From Gaiellasilicea sp963761905 (GTDB taxonomy: Bacteria; Actinomycetota; Thermoleophilia; Gaiellales; Gaiellaceae): a DNA stretch of 64,000 nt. The notes below the pieces were generated by a model, which was not told the origin of the DNA, ran no database searches, and saw only the letters and a list, made by a program, of their open reading frames with translations. Both the position numbers and the translations under genes were made by a program. Below, in pieces: positions 42,311 through 49,221 of the stretch (positions are counted from its first letter, which is position 1; the number at the start of each line of letters is the position of its first letter). The stretch is from NCBI GenBank assembly GCA_963761905.1, contig CAVXIQ010000001.1, positions 1 to 64,000 of the forward strand. The letters run 5' to 3'.

Positions 42311-42864
42311 CGCGCGACTCTAACCCGCTGCCAGACGGCGACGGCGCGGCTCGAATCGGCGCCGACGGCGACCGCGCCGGCGGCGAGGAAGTCGAGCGCG
42401 TTCTCGGCCGTGATCCCGCCGGTGACGAGGAGCGGCACGTCGGCGAGCGGCGCGAGGAGCGAGCGGACGTAGCCCGGCCCGAGCGCTCCGGCGGGAAAGA
42501 GCTTGACGAGCGGCGCGCCGAGCCGCCAGGCCTGCTCGATCTCGCTCGCCGTGAAGCAGCCGGGGACAAACGGAACTTTGTGTTCTTTGCGCACAAGCTC
42601 CGGATCGAGCACGGGGGAGACGAGCGCTTCCGCCCCCGCCTCGACTGCCGCCGCGGCCTCGGCCGCGGTGCGCACCGTTCCGGCGAGCACGGTCGCCCGA
42701 CCCCGCCAGCGGGCGATCGCCTCGAGCGCGCCTGGGCTGTCGAGCGTGAACTCGAGCACGCCGATTCCCGCCTCGACCAGCTCCTCCGCGGCCGCGTCGA
42801 GATCCGGCGCGCGGCGGATCACGGCGACGAACCGCTCCGCCAGGATCCGCTCAATCGCCGACAT
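42307..42864 (-). CDS. KDPG/KHG-type aldolase
   Basis: This 185-residue class I aldolase is of the 2-keto-3-deoxy-6-phosphogluconate type. Catalytic Glu lies in VLEFTLDSP, the Schiff-base Lys in APLVKLFPA and the substrate loop in LLVTGGITAENA. It splits a phosphorylated 2-keto-3-deoxy sugar acid to pyruvate and an aldehyde. At 185 residues it is a little shorter than usual. ATG 42864 overlaps the FAD enzyme gene by 14 bases. Together with the PfkB kinase it gives the lower half of an Entner-Doudoroff-like route. Confidence 0.87.
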   Translation of the reverse strand: MSAIERILAERFVAVIRRAPDLDAAAEELVEAGIGVLEFTLDSPGALEAIARWRGRATVLAGTVRTAAEAAAAVEAGAEALVSPVLDPELVRKEHKVPFVPGCFTASEIEQAWRLGAPLVKLFPAGALGPGYVRSLLAPLADVPLLVTGGITAENALDFLAAGAVAVGADSSRAVAVWQRVRVAR

Positions 42865-44116
42865 CGGCACCGTCCTCCTGCAGGCGCGCCCGCAACGCAG
42901 CCGGATCGAGCTCGCGTGGCGCGACGTCGCCGGCCGCCGCCAGCGCAGCCGCGGTTCCCGCCGCCTGGCCCATCGCCATGCACGTGCCCATGCTGCGCGC
43001 CGAGGCGTGCGCGTCGTGCGTCGCCGAGAAGCAGCGGCCGGCCACGACGACGTTCTCGACCTCGCGAGGGAGCAACGAGCGGTAGGGGATCCCGTAGGCG
43101 GCGCCCTCCGGGAGATAGGCCCAGCGGGTGTCGGAACCCGCATGGTGATCCTCGATCGGCGCACCGCACTGCGCGATCTCGTCCGGGAAGCGGGTCGCGG
43201 CGAGGATCTCCTCGCCGGTGAGCACGTGCTCGCCGAGGATCCGCCGGCTCTCGCGGACGCCGATCGCCGGGCTCGTCGAGACGAGCACCGCCTCCTCGTA
43301 GCCCGGCACGCGCTCGCGGAGGAAGCGGAAGTACTCGCGGCACTGGCGGCGGCCCTCGATCTCGGCGCGCGTGAGCTGCTCGGGATCGGTGGCGTCCACG
43401 TCGCGCATCCGCGTCATCAGCGCCATCATCACGCCCCGCTGCGGGGTGCGATGCACCGAGCCCTCGAGCCGCGTGAGCGCGTAGTCGCCCGACGCCGACG
43501 CCTCGCGCATCAGCGTCCAGAGCTCCTCCTTCGGCACCGCCTCCGCCCGCGCCGTGTCCACGTTCGCCATCCGGAAGACCGTCGAGAGGCTCTGCACCGG
43601 CCCGCCGTCGCCCGGTGCCTCGTACGGCGCGCCGGCGAGGTGGCAGACGTCCGCGTCGCCGCTGGCGTCGACGACGACTCGCGGCCGGATCACCCGCTCG
43701 CCGCCCTTCGTCCAGAGGCGAACCGCGGCGACGGTGCCTCCGTCGAGTTCGACGCCGTGCACGAACGAGTGCAGGAGCACGTCGGCGCCTGCGTCGAGCA
43801 CGAGCGTCTCCCAGACCCGCTTCAGCGTCTCGGGGTCGTACGTGATCCCCGTCCCGGCGCCGTAGGTGTTCGGGCGCAGGAACGCGGCGCCCTCCGCGTC
43901 GAGACCGGCGACGACCTCGTCCGGGATCCCGGCCACGACCTTTCGCGGCTCCTGGCCGGGGGTGTAGAAGGCGTAGAAGGTGTCGAGGACGGCGGTCGAG
44001 GTGCCGCCGAGGAAGCCGAGCCGGTCGACGAGCAGCGTCCGCGCGCCGGTGCGGGCGGCGGCGATCGCGGCGGTCGAGCCCGCCGACCCCGCGCCGACGA
44101 CGAGGACGTCTACCAC
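42851..44116 (-). CDS. FAD-dependent oxidoreductase (FAD_oxidored family)
   Basis: This 421-residue flavoprotein begins with the dinucleotide motif VVGAGSAGS (about residues 6-14) and carries the VVDASGDADVCHLAG segment and the closing GRCFSATHDAHASARSMGTCMAMGQAAG typical of PF12831. Related genes appear in plant-polysaccharide and sugar clusters. As sequenced, the frame is continuous with the upstream phosphotriesterase gene, but GTG 44116 overlaps that gene's true TAG (GTGGTAG), so I treat it as a separate protein. It may oxidise a sugar acid or cyclitol. Confidence 0.82.
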   Translation of the reverse strand: MVDVLVVGAGSAGSTAAIAAARTGARTLLVDRLGFLGGTSTAVLDTFYAFYTPGQEPRKVVAGIPDEVVAGLDAEGAAFLRPNTYGAGTGITYDPETLKRVWETLVLDAGADVLLHSFVHGVELDGGTVAAVRLWTKGGERVIRPRVVVDASGDADVCHLAGAPYEAPGDGGPVQSLSTVFRMANVDTARAEAVPKEELWTLMREASASGDYALTRLEGSVHRTPQRGVMMALMTRMRDVDATDPEQLTRAEIEGRRQCREYFRFLRERVPGYEEAVLVSTSPAIGVRESRRILGEHVLTGEEILAATRFPDEIAQCGAPIEDHHAGSDTRWAYLPEGAAYGIPYRSLLPREVENVVVAGRCFSATHDAHASARSMGTCMAMGQAAGTAAALAAAGDVAPRELDPAALRARLQEDGADVGD

Positions 44117-44941
44117 GCGAATGCCGCGGCGGGGTTCTCGACGAGAAGCCGCTGCGCGAGCATCGGGATCGAGGCGGGGCACGAAGCGGCGGAAGAGGTA
44201 GTCGAAGGGCGCTTCGCTCCGGCGCGCGTAGTCGGTGCCGAGCAGGATCCGCTCCGGCCCGACCTGCTCGATCAGGCCGAGGATCTCCGAGTCCGGCCCG
44301 TACTTGATCCGGCCGATCCGGTCGTAGCAGAGCCAGGCGCCCGCGGCGGCGAGCTCGCGGTGGAGGCCGGGGTCCGGGTTCCGGTCGAGGTGCGCGAGCA
44401 CGATCCGACCCGCCGGAACGCCGAGGCCCGTCAGGAGCTCGAGCAGCTCCGGGCCGAGCGTCCCGTGCTCGGTGTGGACGCAGATCGGGGCGCCGGTCGC
44501 GGCGTGCGCGGCCGCAGCCGCCTCGAAGGTCCGCCGCTCGAAATCGCTGATCCGGTGGTAGCCGGCGCCGGTCTTGATCGCGCCGCACCGATCGGCGAGG
44601 TCGGCGGCGAAGCGGTCGGCGAGCTCCTCGACGGTGCCGGGGAACCCGTCCGGATAGTGGGCTTCGCGGTGGAGCCCGGTGCAGGCGACGATGTGGAGGC
44701 CGGTCGCGCGGGACACGGCGGCGAGCGCGTCGAGGTCTCGGCCGAGGCCGAGCGGCGTCCACTCGACGAGCGCGGCGGCTCCGGCGGCTCCCAGCGCCCC
44801 GACGTCCTCGATCGCCGCGTCGACGTCCGCCAGCTCCTCGCCGGGAAGCAGCGGCGTCGCGAGGAAGACGTGCTCGTGCGCGCTGCACGGTCCGAGCGCG
44901 TCCGGCGCGATCTCTCCGAGCACGGTGTGCACCTTCGACAT
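44110..44941 (-). CDS. Phosphotriesterase-family hydrolase, one frame break near the end
   Basis: This protein of about 276 residues has the binuclear-metal amidohydrolase barrel: AHEHVFL (His22, His24), the carbamylated Lys in AIKTGAGY, VHTEHGT, LAHLDRNPD and GTDYAR. Members hydrolyse lactones or phosphoesters, and a sugar lactonase role suits this cluster. One surplus base near 44165 throws the reading into the next gene. Removing it gives the normal family ending MLAQRLLVENPAAAFAW and a stop at 44110. ATG 44941 is only 20 bases from the divergent SorC gene start. Confidence 0.8.
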
Positions 44942-44961
44942 TTGTGCAGTAACTTACACAT
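44942..44961. promoter_or_regulatory. 20-base divergent promoter with overlapping -10 elements
   Basis: The whole gap between two divergent start codons is 20 bases. It contains the palindrome GTAACTTAC inside TGTGCAGTAACTTACACA. On the plus strand TAACTT (44950-44955) lies six bases before the SorC ATG. On the minus strand TAAGTT (44956-44951) lies nine bases before the hydrolase ATG. Both messages would then be leaderless and compete for one site, which is also a likely SorC operator. Confidence 0.55.
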
Positions 44962-45799
44962 ATGAGCATCAGCAGCTCCAACCGAGCCGAGCTAGCTCAC
45001 GCCGCGCGCCTCTACTACCACCGGGGCCTGACCCAGCAGGAGGTCGGGCGCAGGCTCGGCGTCTCGCGCTTCCGCGTCATGCGCCTGCTCGAGGCGGCGC
45101 GCGCTGAGGGGGTCGTCCGGATCGAGATCGAGGGCGAGCTGGGTCAGGAGGACGACCTCGCGGCCCGTCTCGAGGCGGCATTCGGCCTCGACCTGGCCGT
45201 CGTCGTTCCGGAGCCGGGCGGGCTCGCGCGCGCCGGCGCAACGACGCTGCCGCTTCTCCTCCGCGCAGGCGACCTCGTCGGCGTCGCCTGGGGCGAGACG
45301 CTGAGCGCGCTCGTCGCCGAGCTCGCGCCGCCGCCCACGCGGCACGATGTCGTCCAGATCTGCGGCGCGATTCCCGGCCTCGCAACCGGAACCGGGCCCT
45401 CGGAGGTGGCGGTTCGGCTGGCCGAGCGGCTCGGCGGCTCGGTCGCGCTGCTCCCCGCGCCCGCGCGCCCCGCCACGCTCGACGAGTTGCTCGACGACGA
45501 GACGATCCGACCGACCCTCGAGCTCTTCGACCAGGTAAACGTCGCGCTCGTCGGGAATCGGGGCTCACGCGTCGGGAGGCGGTCATGTCCTCGTGCACGT
45601 GTTCGGCCCGGACGGCTCGGTGCTCGACCCCGAGCCCGCGCTGGCGCTCTCGCTCCAGGGCCTGCGCCGCGCTCGAACCATCGCGATCGGCGGTGGCGAG
45701 GCGAAGCACGGCGCCATCCTCGCCGTCCTCCGCGCGGGCATCCTCTCCGGTCTCATCACGGATGAGGCGTCGGCGCGCCACGCGTTGGAGTCCGGATGA
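44962..45799 (+). CDS. SorC-family transcriptional regulator, one frame break
   Basis: The N-terminal half has a helix-turn-helix (about residues 12-45, with LTQQEVGRRLGVSRFRVMRLL) and the start of the sugar-binding domain (QICGAIPGLATGTGPSEVA). One surplus G in the GGG at about 45552 breaks the frame. After correction the protein continues VALVGIGAHASGGG, then DGSVLDPEP, IAIGGGEAKHGAILAVLRAG and a normal end. The loop after VGIG is shorter than in relatives, so a small deletion may also be present. SorC proteins bind phosphorylated sugars. Its likely targets are the divergent unit and its own operon. Confidence 0.8.
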
Positions 45800-46482
45800 A
45801 CGGGAAAGTCGTGCTCGTCACCGGCGCCGCCGGTGGGATCGGAGGCGCGGTCGTCCGCGCCTTCGAGGAGGCCGGCGCGACGGTGATCGGCGTCGACCGC
45901 GAGGACGGCGATCTCACCCACGAGGCGGACGTCGCCCGGATCTTCGCCGCGCCGGAGCGCCTCGACGTCGTCTTCAACGGCGCCGGGATCAGCGGGCGCA
46001 GCCTCGGTGACGGCCCCGCCGACGAGTGCACCGAGGCGGGCTGGGACGCCGTCCTCGACGGCAACCTGAAGAGCGTCTTCCTCTGCTGCAAGCACGCGAT
46101 CCCGCGCCTCCGCGAAGCGGGCGGCGGCGCGATCGTCAATCTCTCTTCCGTCCTCGGGCTCGTCGGCGGCGACGCGGACTTCGCCACCCACGCGTATGCC
46201 GCCAGCAAGGCCGGGATCATCGGCCTGACGCGGGCGATCGCCGTTCACTACGCGCCGGAGGGGATCCGCTGCAACGCGATCGCGCCCGGCCTCGTCGCAA
46301 CGCCGATGAGCGCGCGGGCGCAGGCGGACGAGCGGATCCGCGCGAGGCTGAAGGAGCTCCAGCCGCTCACCGGCGAGCTCGGCAGGCCCGAGGACGTCGC
46401 CGCAGCGGCGCTCTACCTCGCCACGGCCGAGTTCGTGACGGGCACGATCCTTCCCGTGGACGGCGGCTGGACGGCGCGATGA
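45796..46482 (+). CDS. Short-chain dehydrogenase/reductase, second in cluster
   Basis: This 228-residue classical SDR has the cofactor motif TGAAGGIGG (residues 9-17), NGAGISG, catalytic Ser in NLSSVLG and the YAASK motif (about 133-137). Asp after beta-2 (GVDRED) indicates NAD(H). It overlaps the SorC gene end and the ROK gene start (both ATGA), so the three genes form one unit. It should oxidise or reduce a sugar-derived hydroxyl. It is not especially similar to the SDR at 37190. Confidence 0.86.
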   Translation: MNGKVVLVTGAAGGIGGAVVRAFEEAGATVIGVDREDGDLTHEADVARIFAAPERLDVVFNGAGISGRSLGDGPADECTEAGWDAVLDGNLKSVFLCCKHAIPRLREAGGGAIVNLSSVLGLVGGDADFATHAYAASKAGIIGLTRAIAVHYAPEGIRCNAIAPGLVATPMSARAQADERIRARLKELQPLTGELGRPEDVAAAALYLATAEFVTGTILPVDGGWTAR

Positions 46483-47305
46483 GGCAGCTCGGGCTCGATC
46501 TCGGCGGCACGAACGTGAAGTGGGCGATCCTCGAGGACGGACGCGAGCTCGTCGCCAGCGGCACCGAGCAGACCCACGGCGACCGCGGTCCCGAGCAGGT
46601 CGTCCTCCGGCTGGCCGAGATCGGCCGCGACGCGATCGCCAGCCACGGCCCGGTCGACTCGGCGGGGATCGGACTGCCGGGCCTCTACGACCGCGCCGCG
46701 GGAACCGCCAGGTTCATGACCAATCTCCCCGGCTCCTGGGCCGGCGTCGCGCGTCGCCGCGGCCCGTGTCCGAGGCGCTCGGCGTCCCGGTCGACCTGAT
46801 CAACGACGCCCGCGCCTTCGCGCTCGCGGAGGCGACACTCGGCGCCGGCCGTGGCTACGACACCGTCGCCTGCTACACGCTCGGCACCGGGATCGGCGGT
46901 GGCGTCGTCGTCGGTGGCCGTCTGCACGAAGGGCTCGACGGCCAGGCCGGCGAGCTCGGGCACCAGACCGTCGACCCGTCGCCGAGCGCGCCGGTCTGCG
47001 GCTGCGGCAACCGCGGCTGCATCGAGGCCGTCTACCGAGCCGAGCGGCTGCGACGGCCCAGCCCGAGCTGGAAGCGGATCGCCGACGCGCTCGCGATTGC
47101 CGTTGCGAACACCGTCCTCACGCTGACGCCGGACCGGATCGTGCTCGGCGGGGGCGTCGCCGGGATCGGCGAGCCGCTGCTCGGACCGCTGCGGCGCGCA
47201 GTCGCGGCGCGGGTGCGGGTGGCGCCGGTCGGCGAGATCGTCGGCGCGGAGCTCGGTCCTGCAGCCGGGGCGATCGGCGCCGCGCTGCGCGGGGCCGGAA
47301 GCTAG
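46479..47305 (+). CDS. ROK-family sugar kinase, one frame break
   Basis: The protein starts LGLDLGGTNVKWAIL, the ATP-binding motif of ROK kinases, and after a one-base break near 46755 continues SEALGVPVDLINDARAFALAE, LGTGIGGGVVVGG and the zinc motif CGCGNRGCIEAV. It ends with IVLGGGVAGIGEPLL. No helix-turn-helix is present, so it is a kinase rather than a NagC-type repressor. The region after the zinc motif is shortened (about 275 residues against 300 or more), so a small deletion may accompany the indel. It would phosphorylate the sugar or its product. Confidence 0.8.
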
Positions 47306-47679
47306 AGCTTTTCGGTCGCCGGCGCCATCAGCGTCCGCACGGCGTAGTCCAGGAGCATCGCGACGACCGCGAGGATGACCGCCGCCCAGATCGCGGTCCA
47401 GAAGAACTCGTCGATCGTGAGGTGATCCGTGAGGGCGTCGGTGAGCTCGAGCATCAGGGCGTTGACGACGATCGCGAAGAGTCCCAGCGTCACCACCGTG
47501 AGGGGCAGCGTGAGGATCCGGACGATTGTTCCGATCAGCGCGTTGATGATCCCGAAGAGCGCAGAGACCCAGATGTACCCCCACGCGCCTCCGGAGACGT
47601 CCATGCCGGTGAGCAGCCAGGCGGTGATCGCGAACGCCACCGCGAGCACGGCCCAGCGGATCAGGAGGGAGACGAGCAC
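47302..47679 (-). CDS. Phage-holin-family (4-TMS, PF04020-type) membrane protein
   Basis: This 125-residue protein has four membrane helices and the ALFGIINALIGTIVRILTLP core that typifies this holin-like superfamily. Despite the name, such chromosomal proteins are widespread outside phages and have no proven lytic role. No phage genes are near. GTG 47679 is eight bases after a possible -10 TATCGT. It converges on the ROK gene with a four-base overlap. Confidence 0.8.
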   Translation of the reverse strand: MLVSLLIRWAVLAVAFAITAWLLTGMDVSGGAWGYIWVSALFGIINALIGTIVRILTLPLTVVTLGLFAIVVNALMLELTDALTDHLTIDEFFWTAIWAAVILAVVAMLLDYAVRTLMAPATEKL

Positions 47680-47714
47680 CGAGCGGCACGATACGCCGCG
47701 TTTCGGACGGTCTC

Positions 47715-47739
47715 GTTTTCGGTGGCGCGCGGCGGGTAG
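47715..47739 (+). promoter_or_regulatory. Sigma-B/F-like stress promoter
   Basis: GTTTTC (47715-47720), 13 bases, then GGGTAG (47734-47739) resembles the GTTT / GGGTAT promoter of actinobacterial SigB/SigF. It lies about 30 bases before the small acidic gene. Spacing is one or two bases short of the optimum, so this is tentative. Confidence 0.35.
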
Positions 47740-47768
47740 ACCGAGCCACCACGACGGAGGAGGATTCG

Positions 47769-47960
47769 ATGAGCAGGCAGTCAGAAGATGCGTTCGACAC
47801 CGACGACAAGACCTCAGAGCCGCAGCCGGTCGAGCCGGAGGACGCGGACGACGTCGGCATCGTCGGCGGCAGCGGCGGGCCGGCGTCGATCATCTACGGA
47901 GAGGACGACGAGGCGGACGAGCACGGTGAGGACATGTTGAGGGCGCCCGACGAGAGCTGA
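47769..47960 (+). CDS. Small acidic protein
   Basis: This 63-residue, strongly acidic protein is about one third Asp/Glu and has no hydrophobic helix. A GGSGGPASIIYGED patch lies in the middle. GGAGGAGG precedes ATG 47769. It ends eight bases before the glgC gene and is probably co-transcribed with it. It is likely disordered, and I recognise no family. Confidence 0.6.
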   Translation: MSRQSEDAFDTDDKTSEPQPVEPEDADDVGIVGGSGGPASIIYGEDDEADEHGEDMLRAPDES

Positions 47961-47968
47961 CGCGCACG

Positions 47969-49069
47969 ATGAAAGCCCGCAGAGGCAAGGTGCTCGGCCT
48001 CGTTCTGGCGGGCGGCGAAGGAGGCCGCCTGAGCCCGCTGACGGACGGACGCGCGAAACCCGCGCTCCCGTTCGGCGGCGTCTACCGCCTGATCGACTTC
48101 CCGCTCTCGAACTGCCACCACAGCCGTGTTTCGGACGTGTGGGTGATCCAGCAGTACGCGGCGCACACGCTCTCCGAGCACCTCGCCAACGGCCGCCCCT
48201 GGGATCTCGATCGGACGTGGGGCGGGATGCGCGTCGTCCATCCGACGACGGGCGACGAGGACGGCGGCTTCTACAAGGGCAACGCGGACGCGATCCAGCG
48301 CAACCGCGAGGCGATCGAGACCTTCGCGCCGGAGCTCGTGCTCGTCCTCAGCGCCGACGCCGTCTATCGGCTCGACTACCAGCAGGTGCTCGAGCGCCAT
48401 CGCGAACGGGACGCCGAGGCGACGGCGGTCACGACGGTGAAGTCGGCCGAGGAGGCGTCGCGGCTCGGCACGGTCACGGTGGACGACAAGGGGCTCGTGA
48501 CGGCGTTCGAGTACAAGCCGGACCGGCCGCAGAGCGAGATCGTGACGACCGAGGTGTTCGTCTATGACGCCGGCGTGCTGCTCGACACGCTCGCCGAGCT
48601 GGAGGACGAAGGGGAGGAGCTCTCCGACTTCGGCGAGGCGCTCCTGCCGCGGCTGGTCGAGCGCGGCAAGACCTGGGCCCACGCGCTCGACGGCTACTGG
48701 CGCGACGTCGGCACCCTGGAGAGCTACTGGCAGGCGCACATGGATCTGCTGGAGCCCGAGCCGCAGCTCCGGCTCGGCGATCCCGAGTGGCCCATCCTGA
48801 CGCGCGCCAACCAGCGCCCGCCGGCGCGGATCGAGTCTTCGGCGCGAATCGAGGCAGGCTTGATCTCGCCCGGGTGCAGGATCCACGGCCGTGTCTCGAG
48901 ATCGGTGCTCGGGCCTGACGTCGTCGTGGACGAGGGAGTCGAGGTGATCGACTCGGTCGTGCTCGGGAGCTCCCGGATTAGGGCGAGCATTCGGCGGGCG
49001 ATCGTCGACGAGGGCGTCGACGCGGTCGAGGAGGCGAGCGGGGGAGACGAGCCGGCGGTCGTCGCCTGA
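47969..49069 (+). CDS. glgC: Glucose-1-phosphate adenylyltransferase (GlgC-like)
   Basis: This 366-residue nucleotidyltransferase makes ADP-glucose for glycogen. The catalytic loop LAGGEGGRLSPLTDGRAKPALPF-type start, FPLSNC, and the EYKPDRP and GYWRDVGTLESYWQ segments are GlgC-typical. The left-handed beta-helix at the C-terminus is present but short compared with the usual 400 or more residues, and it ends in an acidic tail. No glgA or glgB is nearby, while a glucan phosphorylase gene lies 2.5 kb downstream. A related sugar nucleotidyltransferase role cannot be excluded. Confidence 0.83.
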   Translation: MKARRGKVLGLVLAGGEGGRLSPLTDGRAKPALPFGGVYRLIDFPLSNCHHSRVSDVWVIQQYAAHTLSEHLANGRPWDLDRTWGGMRVVHPTTGDEDGGFYKGNADAIQRNREAIETFAPELVLVLSADAVYRLDYQQVLERHRERDAEATAVTTVKSAEEASRLGTVTVDDKGLVTAFEYKPDRPQSEIVTTEVFVYDAGVLLDTLAELEDEGEELSDFGEALLPRLVERGKTWAHALDGYWRDVGTLESYWQAHMDLLEPEPQLRLGDPEWPILTRANQRPPARIESSARIEAGLISPGCRIHGRVSRSVLGPDVVVDEGVEVIDSVVLGSSRIRASIRRAIVDEGVDAVEEASGGDEPAVVA

Positions 49070-49145
49070 CGTCGTCGTGGTACGGCTACCCGCACCTAGG
49101 CTGCGGGGCTGCCGCACCGCAAGGGGAGCGCTCGCGCCTGCAAGC

Positions 49146-49175
49146 TTGCGCGAACGACCGATGAGCTTCGATAGT
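49146..49175 (+). promoter_or_regulatory. Possible sigma-70 promoter for the MMPL gene
   Basis: TTGCGC (49146-49151) and GATAGT (49170-49175) are separated by 18 bases in the 152-base gap after glgC. The MMPL start follows 46 bases later. Apart from this the gap shows no gene. Confidence 0.35.
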
Positions 49176-49221
49176 TCCAGCGGTCGTACCAGGACGACAG
49201 GAACGAGCTGAGGAGGACGAG

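Noticed and set aside
42851..44941. A natural phosphotriesterase-flavoprotein fusion
   Set aside because: A one-base correction restores the normal end of the first protein and a coupled start for the second.
47302..47679. Holin-like protein as a sign of prophage
   Set aside because: No other phage gene, integrase or attachment site is visible, and this holin superfamily is common in bacterial chromosomes.
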